Positions 9,601-18,137 of a DNA stretch of 64,000 nucleotides are shown one piece after another. The notes under the pieces are model-generated. The model saw only the letters and a program-made list of their open reading frames with translations. It was not told where the DNA came from and did not search any database. Position numbers and translations under genes: made by a program. The DNA is taken from NCBI GenBank assembly GCA_013426015.1, contig CP058998.1:984142-1048141 (forward strand). Direction: 5' to 3'. Each line of letters starts with the position of its first letter. Within the stretch, counting starts at the first letter, position 1. Source of the stretch: Candidatus Fermentimicrarchaeum limneticum (GTDB lineage Archaea > Micrarchaeota > Micrarchaeia > Burarchaeales > Fermentimicrarchaeaceae).

Positions 9601-10159
9601 CCACATCTGCAAGCAACAGACACTTGCAGGATGCAAATCCAACAGCGACTGCAACGATACGGAATACTGCACTGAGGGAACATGCATGCCAGTGCAGGTT
9701 GGCGCATGTGGCGGAATACAGAACCACGCATGGCTCCCATACGAATGCTGCAACAGCACTGACTGCAGCTTTGGGTATACCTGCTCGGACCATACCTGCG
9801 TGACGTACAGGATAGTGACCGAACCAACAGGAGACATAGGCACGCAGCACGAGCTGAGTGTCATCCCTGAAGGCAGTTACACCCTGCGTGTTGTAATGCC
9901 GAACGGCGAGAGCAGGACTATAGAAACCGACGGGAGGGGGCATGCGACATTCTTGCTTGATATAAGTGGCGCGTATTCTGTGTCACTGATAAAAGACGAG
10001 AAAACTGCAGCCAACGTGACGGTCAACGCAGTCAACAAGACTGCTCCCCAACAACCTGAGAAGCCGCAAGCCGAGCAGAACCTGTGTATTCCCGGAGTGA
10101 TAATTGCAATAGTGCTGCTGGCCGCTCTGGTCTACCTTCTCTACAGAAGACGGCGCTGA
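6620..10159 (+). CDS. Giant secreted beta-helix surface protein with Cys-rich modules and C-terminal anchor
   Basis: 1179-residue cell-surface protein. Residues 1-22 form a signal peptide (MKTRILFLLALLLCSVSLIRA). From about 90 to 680 run many repeats of about 24 residues built on NNTAYxN...GFxLxxSSxN, the NosD/CASH-type right-handed parallel beta-helix pattern. A linker around 750-860 is followed by an Ig-like segment and two tandem Cys-rich modules (about 945-1070) with PYxCC...DC..GY.C spacing reminiscent of Dickkopf-type disulfide modules. A final Ig-like segment leads to a hydrophobic helix and RRRR at the C-terminus, so the protein is probably anchored with its body outside. NxS/T sequons are extremely frequent, implying heavy N-glycosylation. 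The ligand is unknown. Confidence 0.85.
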   Translation: MKTRILFLLALLLCSVSLIRASPTVYNGCVNITSQGQFALGSDISGANLSANHALTAACILISESNVELDCLGHVVSNEVTGQTVSGNTTGIIMDSDDSDQLVNVTVKNCGVSNYTWGITAYRVNDSVIRNNSVKLSENIAIELVNSTGVNVTNNTAYSNHGDGFSLFYSNNNILDNNTARNSTYGFAPQSNSAYNTLANNTAYNLTVGFYLTDVYNNTLNNNTARNNTWGFIVRDDSSGNNFTSNTAYGSFWHGFLAEEFSNNNTFADNTAYSNSYEGFYLVDSSSNTLTNNTAHDNLEDGFLVGNSSSYNTLANNTAYGNEYNGFEVYLSSYNTLQNNTAYDNVVHNGFSLYSSDYNNLTDNTAYNHTGTYSDWTSHGNGFYLGNSSSNNFVNNTAYNNSESGFLLIDSSEYNSFNNNTAINNTDAGFYLYSANDNSFSNCIAYKNQNYGFEIYLSYGNNITNSFAQENTYFDLYADPLFWDYLSPSVEGDIYCNNLVDNLTGSGGRPVNYTNTTVDWSDFEASEIVMCNADGSTLDNVTISGSDDISNNGVIMTRTDNAVITNSNSSENIIGFFALYSDYNNFTSNVAGSNAFAGFAAFLSVNNSFFDNIQSDSVYGGFVSLVANGTTFSNNTASNNTAAGFLIQESTYNMLVNNTVRGTTVIGTAVLDANNTVISGDHYYANDVDLYVGSSGGLGIADGFLSDYPFLLDVYQVIFDNPAGDFTNYTNLSIHDIVDNNTGYTITWTTQPVSLGEYKIPFENKNINIVNTSGSPIIDELAWYWTDQEASGYNETDLQLMKYDDAHGWQSVQRQTLDADTNRILVGDLIRFSVFVLVQTQPSPLPSGGGSGCVQATISIEDRICPGNWVVLRLTDSGNDPIHSGYEVTLTGPDRTWDSNYTNKNGEVVFAMPRSGTYEAKITGAYCGEYSFDYDMCTSGCHSDVECSDTQYCQTSSGICKPVGCPCGQIYDQSCHPYACCANADCQTGYACIDHICKQQTLAGCKSNSDCNDTEYCTEGTCMPVQVGACGGIQNHAWLPYECCNSTDCSFGYTCSDHTCVTYRIVTEPTGDIGTQHELSVIPEGSYTLRVVMPNGESRTIETDGRGHATFLLDISGAYSVSLIKDEKTAANVTVNAVNKTAPQQPEKPQAEQNLCIPGVIIAIVLLAALVYLLYRRRR

Positions 10160-10212
10160 GAAAACCTCGCCCTATAATTTAAAGACGTTGCTGCAAATCT
10201 ATAGTGGAGGAT

Positions 10213-11442
10213 ATGCTCATAGCGGATTTTCACATCCATTCCAAATACTCCAGGGCGACAAGCCCCAACATGAATGTGGAGAGTATAGCGAAGTATGCGA
10301 AAATAAAGGGCATCTCGCTAGTCGGGACAGGGGATTTCACCCACCCCCTGTGGCTGGATGAGCTTAAGAGGAAGCTGAAGCCCCTTGGCAACGGACTGTT
10401 TGACTATGACGGCGTTTTCTTCATGCTCACCAATGAAGTTAACAACTTCTTCAGGAAAGGGGGGAAGCTCAAGCAGATTCACAACATACTATTCGCCCCC
10501 TCCTTTGAGGTTGTGGAGCAGGTGAACGAGCAGCTTGCCAAGAAAGGCGATTTGAAATCCGATGGAAGACCTTCGCTCGACATGACAGCAGCCGAGCTGG
10601 TTGAAATCCTGATGGGCATATCAAAAGATTGTGCGGTTGTTCCTGCGCATGTCTGGACCCCGTGGAGGTCCATATTCGGCTCCACCTCCGGATTTGATTC
10701 CGTGGAGGAGTGCTTCGAGGAGCAGAGCAGGCACATCTTTGCCCTTGAAACTGGTCTAAGCAGCGACCCGAAAATGAACTGGATGCTCAGCTCACTTGAC
10801 AAATACACGCTCATCTCAAACTCGGACAGCCACTCCCCGCAGAAAATCGGGAGGGAGGCAAACGTGTTCTCGTTTGAAGAGCCCAGTTACGCGGAAATAA
10901 TGGAAGCAATAAAGAAGAAGGACAGAAATAAATTCAAAATGACTGTTGAGTTCTTCCCGCAGGAGGGCAAATACCACTATGATGGGCACAGGGCGTGCAA
11001 TGTGCGCCTCTCCCCGGAAGAAAGCATTAAAAACAAGAACATCTGCCCGGTCTGCAAGAGGAAGCTCACAATAGGAGTGATGCACAGAGTGATGGATCTA
11101 GCGGACAGGAAATACTGCTATACCCCCCAGGATGTAATCCCCTTCGTGCATGCAATACCGCTCGATGAACTCATTGCAAGCGTGCACGGGAAGCAGGTGA
11201 ACAGCGTGGCAGTGCAGAGAGAATACTCCTCCATCCTCTCCTCGCTCGGGACGGAGTTTCACATACTGCTCGAAGCAACCTACGAGGAGCTGAAGAGAGG
11301 GATGCCGGAAGACATAGCCGAATCAATAATGCGAGTCCGGGAGGGCAAGGTGGAGATAGCGCCTGGCTATGACGGGGTATACGGCGAGATAAGACCGCTT
11401 CATATTAAAGGAGGGCAGAGCAGCCTCTCAAAGTTTTTCTGA
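10213..11442 (+). CDS. endoQ: Endonuclease Q-like PHP-domain DNA repair nuclease
   Basis: Resembles archaeal endonuclease Q, which nicks DNA 5' to uracil, hypoxanthine or abasic sites. The N-terminal PHP domain shows DFHIHSKYS near the start, TGDFTHP, PAHVWTPW and NSDSHSP metal-ligand motifs. A central C...CPVC zinc-binding segment near residue 270 and a C-terminal helix-hairpin-like region follow, the order known for EndoQ. The length of about 410 residues fits. ATG 10213 gives MLIADFHIHS; GTG 10204 is possible, because a TTTAAA element 26 nt before it could make it leaderless. It probably acts with the Nfo-like enzyme at 18.8 kb in base repair. Confidence 0.85.
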   Translation: MLIADFHIHSKYSRATSPNMNVESIAKYAKIKGISLVGTGDFTHPLWLDELKRKLKPLGNGLFDYDGVFFMLTNEVNNFFRKGGKLKQIHNILFAPSFEVVEQVNEQLAKKGDLKSDGRPSLDMTAAELVEILMGISKDCAVVPAHVWTPWRSIFGSTSGFDSVEECFEEQSRHIFALETGLSSDPKMNWMLSSLDKYTLISNSDSHSPQKIGREANVFSFEEPSYAEIMEAIKKKDRNKFKMTVEFFPQEGKYHYDGHRACNVRLSPEESIKNKNICPVCKRKLTIGVMHRVMDLADRKYCYTPQDVIPFVHAIPLDELIASVHGKQVNSVAVQREYSSILSSLGTEFHILLEATYEELKRGMPEDIAESIMRVREGKVEIAPGYDGVYGEIRPLHIKGGQSSLSKFF

Positions 11443-11478
11443 GCAACTTTTATTAACACCGGAATCCTAAACACTCTT

Positions 11479-12489
11479 ATGAAGGAGGCAATGCTATACC
11501 AGCGATTAGATGGAAAAAGGGTTAAATGCGCCCTCTGCTCCCATCGTTGCCTCATCCTTGACCGCAAGAGAGGCTTCTGCGGAGTGAGGGAGAACAGGGG
11601 AGGGACCCTGTACTCGCTTGTCTACGGCAAGTGTGCATCATGGGCGGTTGACAGGATTGAGAAGAAACCGTTCTACCACTTCTTCCCTGGAACAGACGTC
11701 TTCTCCTTTGCAACTGTTGGCTGCAACTTCAGATGCCTCCACTGCCAGAACTTCGAGCTAAGCCAGGTGCAGGAAATCTTCGGGGAAGACCTCTCACCGG
11801 AACAGCTCGTGAAGCTTGCGAAGAAGTACAGGTGCGTGGGTATGGCGTATACATACACAGAGCCGACAATATTCTTCGAATATGCAAATGACACCGCTAT
11901 TCTTGCGAGGAAGGAGGGCATGTATAATGTTTTCGTTACAAACGGCTACATGACGCCTGAGACGATAAGCGAGATGGACAACATTGATGCGAGCAGGATA
12001 GACTTGAAGTCGATGAATGACAAGTTCTACAAGCGGATATGCAGCGCATCCCTTGAACCTGTCCTCAATTCAATAAAGCTGCTGCACAAGAGAGGACATA
12101 TAGAGATAATCAACCTTGTAATACCCACGAAGAACGACTCTGATGAAGATTTAAGAGCGCTGGCAAAATGGGTGGCCGCGCTTGACAAGGACATACCCCT
12201 GCACTTCACTGCATTCTATCCTGCAAACAAGATGCTTGACATCCCGCCAACACCTGCCCAGCTCCTCGAGAAGGCGCGCAATATAGCAATGGAAGAAGGC
12301 CTCAGGTATGTCTATACCGGCAACGTGCCCGGGCATGATGGAGAGAATACCTACTGCCCCAACTGCAAGGAGCTGCTGATAAAGAGATTTGGTTTTGATA
12401 TCGTCGATTATAGGATAACAAAAGATAAGAAGTGCCCGAAATGTGGGACTGGTATAAAGATAATAACCGAGCTCCCAAAAGATATTTAA
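11479..12489 (+). CDS. amrS: AmmeMemoRadiSam system radical SAM enzyme
   Basis: Radical SAM protein of the AmrS family (related to pyruvate formate-lyase activases). The cluster motif CNFRCLHCQN is at about residues 83-92. The N-terminal segment CALCSHRCLI...GFCGVRENR is the extra Cys motif typical of this family, and a C-terminal CPNC...CPKC pair looks like a zinc ribbon. The chemistry of the family is not established. The partner AMMECR1 and Memo genes are not in this window. A TTTTATTA element about 28 nt upstream and no ribosome site suggest a leaderless message. Confidence 0.9.
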   Translation: MKEAMLYQRLDGKRVKCALCSHRCLILDRKRGFCGVRENRGGTLYSLVYGKCASWAVDRIEKKPFYHFFPGTDVFSFATVGCNFRCLHCQNFELSQVQEIFGEDLSPEQLVKLAKKYRCVGMAYTYTEPTIFFEYANDTAILARKEGMYNVFVTNGYMTPETISEMDNIDASRIDLKSMNDKFYKRICSASLEPVLNSIKLLHKRGHIEIINLVIPTKNDSDEDLRALAKWVAALDKDIPLHFTAFYPANKMLDIPPTPAQLLEKARNIAMEEGLRYVYTGNVPGHDGENTYCPNCKELLIKRFGFDIVDYRITKDKKCPKCGTGIKIITELPKDI

Positions 12490-12520
12490 CTCTTAGAATC
12501 GGATAAATGGTGGTAATCGA

Positions 12521-13600
12521 ATGAAAGGGATAACCGAGCTCCTGCAGATGTTCAAAAGCAAGAAGAAGCTTGAGCTATGTGAAGTCGCAAAAATTCTCAA
12601 TCTTCCCGAACCCTCGGCTCTCATCTGGGCGAGGACGCTCAAGCAAGACAAGATCCTTGACATAGTGCAGGAGGACGGCAGGACGTTCCTTGTTCTCCTA
12701 GAGGAAGTTAAGGCACCGCAGCTTAGGGAGCCGGAGAAACCAATACGCGAGGTTGTGCAGGAGACAATTTCTTCAAAAGAGCTCTCCAAGCTGATAGACG
12801 AATATGCTGTGAAGATTGAGGAGATGAAGAAGAAGGCTGCTGATTTGAGGAACATGGAGAGGGAAAGGTCTTCCATACTATACAAGGACTATGTGCCGCT
12901 TGAGAGGAGGTTTGAGGTGGAGCTGCATCTCATCAACGAGCAGCTTGCGGACAAGGAGACAAAGATAAAGGAGCTGGAAGGCAGGATACGGGAAGTGCCG
13001 AAGAGAGTGAATATGATAGAGACGCAGGCAGCAAAGCTTGAGAAGATCGAGTCATACATACGATTCAACCTAGATAAATCCCGAGTGAGGATAGAGAAAG
13101 AGGTCGACAGAATAGAGGAGATACGCTCACTTGTAGACAAATATACGAATGAAGTGAACAAGAAGATTGGGGACCAGATATCCAACATAAGGAGTGTGCA
13201 GAAGGAGCTGGCCAGGCTGAAGAAAATGGAGGACTGGATATATCTGCAGCAGGACATGCTTGAAAAGAACATGAAGGACTACTCGCAGATGAGGAAGCAG
13301 AGCCTTGTCGAGCTTGAGGAACTGCGCGATATAGTGCGGGCCGGCTTCCTCAAGAAGTATGAGAAGGAGTTAAAGAAAATGAGAGAGATGCATCTTGAGG
13401 AGATAGAACGGATAAAGATACGCGAGAAGGAGTTCCAAGGAAGGATAGAATCAGAGAGCAAGGAACTGAAAAAATTGACTGAAGAAACTGAGGGGATACT
13501 CAAGACTTTCGAGGCGCTTTCAAAGAAGAAAGTAAAAGTGGAGAAGGACAAGTATTTTGTGGGGGAACTTGAGAGAGTCCCTGCAGCCGGCATAGAGTAA
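12521..13600 (+). CDS. Coiled-coil protein with N-terminal winged-helix-like segment
   Basis: Unrecognised 359-residue protein. The first 60 residues (ITELLQMFK...VAKILNLPE...WARTLKQDKILDIV) read like a winged helix. Residues 90-330 are highly charged, with heptad-like Leu/Ile/Met spacing typical of long coiled coils. It is cytoplasmic: no signal or membrane segment is visible. The start is supported by GGTGGT seven bases upstream of the ATG. It lies between amrS and glyA, only 24 nt before the latter, so it may be cotranscribed with the folate genes. A structural or DNA-associated role is conceivable but not shown. Confidence 0.75.
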   Translation: MKGITELLQMFKSKKKLELCEVAKILNLPEPSALIWARTLKQDKILDIVQEDGRTFLVLLEEVKAPQLREPEKPIREVVQETISSKELSKLIDEYAVKIEEMKKKAADLRNMERERSSILYKDYVPLERRFEVELHLINEQLADKETKIKELEGRIREVPKRVNMIETQAAKLEKIESYIRFNLDKSRVRIEKEVDRIEEIRSLVDKYTNEVNKKIGDQISNIRSVQKELARLKKMEDWIYLQQDMLEKNMKDYSQMRKQSLVELEELRDIVRAGFLKKYEKELKKMREMHLEEIERIKIREKEFQGRIESESKELKKLTEETEGILKTFEALSKKKVKVEKDKYFVGELERVPAAGIE

Positions 13601-13624
13601 CTGTTTACAATTGGAGGGGATTGA

Positions 13625-14872
13625 ATGAGCAGCTTGAGGGAGACCGACCCTGAGGTGTACGAAGCGATAAGGAATGAGCTCGGAAGGCAGAGATACGGCT
13701 TGGAACTCATCCCATCCGAGAATTTTGCGAGCCCTGCGGTGCTTGAGGCGCAGGGAAGCGTCCTGACCAACAAATACTCAGAGGGATACCCCCATAAGAG
13801 GTATTACGGAGGAAACCAGTTCATAGATGTTACAGAAACACTTGCAATCGAGAGGGCGAAGAAGCTCTTCGGGGCGGAGCATGCGAATGTGCAGCCTCAT
13901 GCAGGAAGCCAGGCGAATATGGCTGCGTATTTCGCTTTTATGGAAATTGGGGATAAAATGATGGGGCTGAGTTTGACCCACGGGGGGCATCTCTCGCAGG
14001 GAAGCCCCGTGAACTTCTCAGGTAAGTGGTACAAAGTCATCCCATACTACTTGGACAAGGAAACGCAGATGCTCGACTACGATGCGATAAAGAAGATTGC
14101 CATGCAGGAGAAGCCGAAACTGGTGCAGTGTGGCTACACTGCCTACCCGAGGATAATTGACTTCAAGGCATTCAGGGAGATTGCTGACGCCTGCGGTGCA
14201 TACTTCATGGTTGACATGGCGCACATAGCCGGCCTGATTGCAGGAGGCGCCCATCCCTCGCCGGTTCCGTATGCAGATGTCGTGACAAGTACCACGCACA
14301 AGACGCTGAGGGGACCTAGAGGAGCGATAGTCCTGTGCAAGGAGAAGTACGCCTTGAACATTGACAAGGCAGTATTCCCTGGCCTGCAGGGAGGGCCGCT
14401 TGACCACGTGATAGCTGCGAAAGCAGTCTGCTTCAAGGAGGCGATGCAGCCCAGCTTCAAGGAGTATGCAAAGCAGATAGTGAAGAATGCAAAGGCGCTT
14501 GCTGAGGAGCTGATGGCGCGTGGCTTCAAGCTTGTCTCTGGGGGAACGGACAACCACCTGCTGCTTGTTGACCTTACAACGAAGGGGATGACCGGAAAGG
14601 AAGCGCAGGAGCTGCTTGACAGCGTAGGGATAACTGTCAACAAGAACACGATTCCGTACGACACCCAGAAGCCGTTCGTAACCAGCGGCATACGGCTGGG
14701 GACTCCGCCCCTGACCACAAGAGGGATGAAGGAAAGCGAGATGAAGGAGGTTGGAGGGATGATTGCAAAGGTGTTTGACAGCAAGGGAGACGCGGCCGTT
14801 CTTGCAAAGGTGAAGACGCAGGTGAAGGAGCTGTGCGACAGGTTCCCGCTTTACAAATCTCTTGGTGCATAA
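13625..14872 (+). CDS. glyA: Serine hydroxymethyltransferase
   Basis: PLP enzyme interconverting serine and glycine while loading a C1 unit on tetrahydrofolate. The PLP lysine is in [12 protein letters not shown] near residue 225; the N-terminus has [12 protein letters not shown] and YPHKRYYGG. 415 residues is the bacterial-like length. The GGAGG at 13613-13617 supports the ATG. The stop (TAA ending at 14872) directly abuts the folD ATG, making a tight one-carbon operon with folD and folC. Confidence 0.96.
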   Translation: MSSLRETDPEVYEAIRNELGRQRYGLELIPSENFASPAVLEAQGSVLTNKYSEGYPHKRYYGGNQFIDVTETLAIERAKKLFGAEHANVQPHAGSQANMAAYFAFMEIGDKMMGLSLTHGGHLSQGSPVNFSGKWYKVIPYYLDKETQMLDYDAIKKIAMQEKPKLVQCGYTAYPRIIDFKAFREIADACGAYFMVDMAHIAGLIAGGAHPSPVPYADVVTSTTHKTLRGPRGAIVLCKEKYALNIDKAVFPGLQGGPLDHVIAAKAVCFKEAMQPSFKEYAKQIVKNAKALAEELMARGFKLVSGGTDNHLLLVDLTTKGMTGKEAQELLDSVGITVNKNTIPYDTQKPFVTSGIRLGTPPLTTRGMKESEMKEVGGMIAKVFDSKGDAAVLAKVKTQVKELCDRFPLYKSLGA

Positions 14873-15706
14873 ATGGCAAAAATAATCGACGGAACGAATA
14901 TTGCGAAGCAGATGCTTGATGAGCTGAAGCTTCAGATAAAAGAAAGTGGGTTAACGCCGAAGCTTGCTGTTGTGCTTGTGGGGGACGACCCATCATCAAA
15001 GCTGTACCTGAAAAGCAAGGAGGCAGCCTGCTCCCATGCCGGTGTTATCTACGAGAAATACATCCTCCCCAAATCCACCCCGCAGGATGAGTTGCTCAAC
15101 CTGATAGGCGAGCTTAATGAAAGCGACACGAATGCAATTCTCGTTCAGTTCCCCCTGCCCTCCGGAATCCGAGAGGAATCCGTTGTCGAGGCAATAGACC
15201 CATCAAAAGATGTTGACGGATTCCATCCTGTCAACATGGGCAGGCTTCTCGCAGGTGACGAGGTGATCGCCCCCTGCACGCCAGCAGGAATAATAGAGCT
15301 GCTGAAAAGAGGCAGGATTGACATCGCCAGCAAGCATGCGGTTGTTGTGGGGAGGAGCAACATAGTGGGCAAGCCTCTTGCGGCAATGCTGCTCAACAGG
15401 GATGCGACAGTCACCGTATGCCACAGCAAGACAAGGAACATGGCCGAAATCACAAGGAGGGCAGACATCCTCGCTGTTGCTGTCGGGAAGCCCCGCTTCA
15501 TAACAGCCGATATGGTGAAGGAAGGCGCGGTCGTAGTCGACATCGGGATAAATGTCGTGGGCGGCAAAACAGTCGGCGATGTGGATTTTGAGAAAGTGAA
15601 GGAGAAAGCATCTGCCATAACCCCGGTGCCGGGCGGTGTTGGCCCCATGACCGTGGCATCTCTCATTAAAAACACCCTCTCTCTTGCCATTGCTCAGCGC
15701 AGCTGA
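14873..15706 (+). CDS. folD: Methylene-THF dehydrogenase/cyclohydrolase
   Basis: Bifunctional enzyme converting methylene-THF to methenyl-THF and formyl-THF. Visible signatures are YLKSKEAAC near residue 44 (active-site Lys), VQFPLP, DPSKDVDGF and the NAD(P)-site VVVGRSNIVGKPLA, with PGGVGPMTVA at the C-terminus. 277 residues is the normal length. The product formyl-THF would feed the purN product encoded 2 kb downstream. It starts one base after the glyA stop and is followed after four bases by the likely folC start. Confidence 0.97.
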   Translation: MAKIIDGTNIAKQMLDELKLQIKESGLTPKLAVVLVGDDPSSKLYLKSKEAACSHAGVIYEKYILPKSTPQDELLNLIGELNESDTNAILVQFPLPSGIREESVVEAIDPSKDVDGFHPVNMGRLLAGDEVIAPCTPAGIIELLKRGRIDIASKHAVVVGRSNIVGKPLAAMLLNRDATVTVCHSKTRNMAEITRRADILAVAVGKPRFITADMVKEGAVVVDIGINVVGGKTVGDVDFEKVKEKASAITPVPGGVGPMTVASLIKNTLSLAIAQRS

Positions 15707-15710
15707 TTGG

Positions 15711-16994
15711 ATGAACTACGCCGAATCCATGAAATACCTCAATAGCTTCGGGAGGTTCAGCAGCAAGCCCGGTTTGTCTAGGACGCTTGAACTGCTCAGG
15801 ATGCTTGGCAATCCTCAGAATGACTTCAAGTCAGTTCACGTTGCGGGAACGAATGGCAAAGGTTCTGTTACTGCTATGGTGGCCAGCATACTGCGGGAGG
15901 AGGGCTTCAGGACTGGGAGGTATACATCACCGCATCTTGACGACTTCAGGGAGAGGATTGTGGTTGACGGAAAGTTCATTCCAAGGAATGCGCTGAACTC
16001 GCTTGTTGAAACTGTGAAGTTGCTCGTCCCAGAAGTTGAGAGGAAGTGCTCCCATCCAACATTCTTTGAGGTGACAACCGCAATCGCATTCAGATATTTT
16101 TCGCAGAAGAGGGTTGATTATTCCATCGTTGAGGTCGGGTTGGGAGGAAGGCTTGATGCAACCAACGTAATAACTCCGGCGGTTTCCGTTATAACAAACA
16201 TAGGACTGGAGCACACTGAGGTTCTTGGAAAAACCCTCACGGCAATTGCAAGGGAAAAGGGGGGGATAATAAAGAACGGAATCCCGCTCGTTACCGCCGA
16301 GAGAAAGACGGAAGTGCTTGATGTTTTCGAGAGAATATGCCGAGAGAAAGATGCGAAGCTAATATCCTTGAATCATGACACGGAGTGCAGGAAGGTCAGA
16401 TGCAATCTGAATGGCTGCGTGTTTGATCTGAGGACCCCTGCAAGAAATTACACTGCCCTGAGGACGAATCTGCTTGGGGAGCACCAGATAGAGAATGCTG
16501 CACTGAGTGTCTTGGTTGCGGAGCAGCTCGGAGTTGGTGGGAGGGCAGTACGCGCAGGCCTGCAGAAAGCGAAATGGCCCGGTAGGCTTGAAATAATCCA
16601 GAGGAAACCCTTTGTCGTAATGGACTGCGCCCACAATCCTCCGGCGATGAGAATCCTCAGGAATTCACTGAAGCTTTTCAAGTATGACAGGCTCCTTCTT
16701 ATTATTGGAATAATGAAGGACAAGGCAATACCCGACATCCTGCAGGAAATCGCTCCTGCTGCGGACTGCATAATAATAAACAAACCGAAGCTTGAAAGGG
16801 CTGCAGAGCTTGAAGTCATAAAGAGAGAAGCAGAGAAGTTCGGAAAGCCGGTAAAAATCGTCAATGACGTAAAAAAATCAGTGAAATATGCAAAATCCAT
16901 CGCAGGAAAAGACGATCTTGTCCTGATAGCGGGCTCCATCTACATGTTGTCAGAGGCAAGAGCAAAGAGGAGAAAGGAAAGGCTGGCGCAATGA
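15711..16994 (+). CDS. folC: Folylpolyglutamate/dihydrofolate synthase
   Basis: Mur-ligase-family enzyme adding glutamates to folates. Signatures: VAGTNGKGSV (P-loop, about residue 43), YTSPHL, GGRLDATN and the Mur-type LGEHQIENAALS, then CAHNPPA. ATG 15711, four bases after the folD stop, gives the normal N-terminus MNYAESMKYLNS; a TTG at 15684 would add nine unlikely residues. Together with glyA and folD it shows that this cell uses polyglutamylated folate rather than only methanopterin-type carriers. Confidence 0.94.
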   Translation: MNYAESMKYLNSFGRFSSKPGLSRTLELLRMLGNPQNDFKSVHVAGTNGKGSVTAMVASILREEGFRTGRYTSPHLDDFRERIVVDGKFIPRNALNSLVETVKLLVPEVERKCSHPTFFEVTTAIAFRYFSQKRVDYSIVEVGLGGRLDATNVITPAVSVITNIGLEHTEVLGKTLTAIAREKGGIIKNGIPLVTAERKTEVLDVFERICREKDAKLISLNHDTECRKVRCNLNGCVFDLRTPARNYTALRTNLLGEHQIENAALSVLVAEQLGVGGRAVRAGLQKAKWPGRLEIIQRKPFVVMDCAHNPPAMRILRNSLKLFKYDRLLLIIGIMKDKAIPDILQEIAPAADCIIINKPKLERAAELEVIKREAEKFGKPVKIVNDVKKSVKYAKSIAGKDDLVLIAGSIYMLSEARAKRRKERLAQ

Positions 16995-17013
16995 GGTTTC
17001 TCAGAACCCAAAT

Positions 17014-17412
17014 CTAACACTGAATTTTTACAACTCTGGAAGAGAAACACGCCGTATTGTTCAGCCAGTAGCTCAGGTGACTTCTAACATACCTTAGATA
17101 TGTCTGCAATGCCTCAGCAGTGACATCAGCAACAATTATCGTACTTGGTCTGAGTCGGAAGCCCCATCGGTTGTTATATCTATCCACAGTTCCGCAAACA
17201 AAGCGCTCTTTCTTAGTCAAGTACATCTGAGTCAGATCCGACCAAACAATTTCGTTTGTCGTTTCCACAACAAGAGTGTCGTTCCACGTGTCCGCAATTA
17301 CCACATAACGTCTTTTCACTTCAGCAGAAGGCCCACACACTGAAAGCGAGCTGGCAAGGCACGTTGAGGTCAGAAGCAATACGACAAAAATTGAAATAAT
17401 CATTCTTCCCAT
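17014..17412 (-). CDS. Small secreted protein of unknown function
   Basis: I do not recognise this protein. From ATG 17412, after GGAGGGAGG, about 132 residues are encoded, starting MGRMIISIFVVLLLTSTCLA, a clear signal peptide with a probable cleavage site near residue 21. The mature part of about 110 residues is predicted beta-rich, with several Trp/Tyr and four Cys (near SVCGPS, FVCGT, ACFSS and the C-terminal IQC), which may form two disulfides. It lies on the opposite strand between folC and purN. Confidence 0.6.
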   Translation of the reverse strand: MGRMIISIFVVLLLTSTCLASSLSVCGPSAEVKRRYVVIADTWNDTLVVETTNEIVWSDLTQMYLTKKERFVCGTVDRYNNRWGFRLRPSTIIVADVTAEALQTYLRYVRSHLSYWLNNTACFSSRVVKIQC

Positions 17413-17513
17413 AACCTCCCTCCAACTAAAATTACGCATTCAGTATTTATAAATTTAAATGATTACGTTCGGTAGAAAGGGAGATTTTTAAACTTCCCGA
17501 ACATAATTAACTC

Positions 17514-18137
17514 ATGGGAAAAATAAAAGTTGGTGTGTTGGCAAGCGGCAGGGGAAGCGACTTCCAGTCCATAATCGACGGAGTGGAGAGCGGGCGCGTT
17601 AATGCCGATATTGCAGTGCTTATCTCTGACAATCCGCTTGCAAAAGCGCTTGACCGAGCAAAGGAGCACAAGATACCTGCGATATGCATAAACCCGAATG
17701 ATTACCTCTCAAGGGAGGAGCATGACAAAGCGATAAGGAAGAAGCTTGAGGAGTTCAAGGTTGAGCTGGTGGTGCTTGCTGGCTACATGAGGCTGATAAA
17801 GGATAAGAAATTCCTTCAGGATTACAGAGGAAGGATGATAAACATCCATCCAGCCCTGCTTCCCTCATTCCCAGGAGCGCATGCGCAGAGGGATGCCTTC
17901 AACTACGGAGCGAAGGTATCCGGCTATACGATTCATTTTGTTGATGAAAACCCCGACGGGGGTCCAGTTATCTACCAAGAGGCAGTTGACATAAGCGACT
18001 GCAAGACAGAGGACGAGGTTGCCGCAAAGATACTGAAAAGGGAGCATGTCGGACTTCCCATCATAGTGGACTCTTTCTCAAAAGGAAAATATGTAATAGA
18101 AGGGAGAAGGGTTCGTTACACCCCTACTTCTCCCTGA
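17514..18137 (+). CDS. purN: Phosphoribosylglycinamide formyltransferase
   Basis: Transfers formyl from formyl-THF to GAR in purine synthesis. The N-terminus is VGVLASGRGSDFQSI (phosphate-binding loop); the catalytic Asn and His are in NIHPALLPSFPG (about residues 107-118), and the catalytic Asp is expected in the DENPDGGPVIYQ region. 207 residues is the usual length. A TTTTTAAA element upstream and no clear ribosome site suggest a leaderless message. The last 14 bases overlap the convergent membrane-protein gene. Confidence 0.95.
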   Translation: MGKIKVGVLASGRGSDFQSIIDGVESGRVNADIAVLISDNPLAKALDRAKEHKIPAICINPNDYLSREEHDKAIRKKLEEFKVELVVLAGYMRLIKDKKFLQDYRGRMINIHPALLPSFPGAHAQRDAFNYGAKVSGYTIHFVDENPDGGPVIYQEAVDISDCKTEDEVAAKILKREHVGLPIIVDSFSKGKYVIEGRRVRYTPTSP

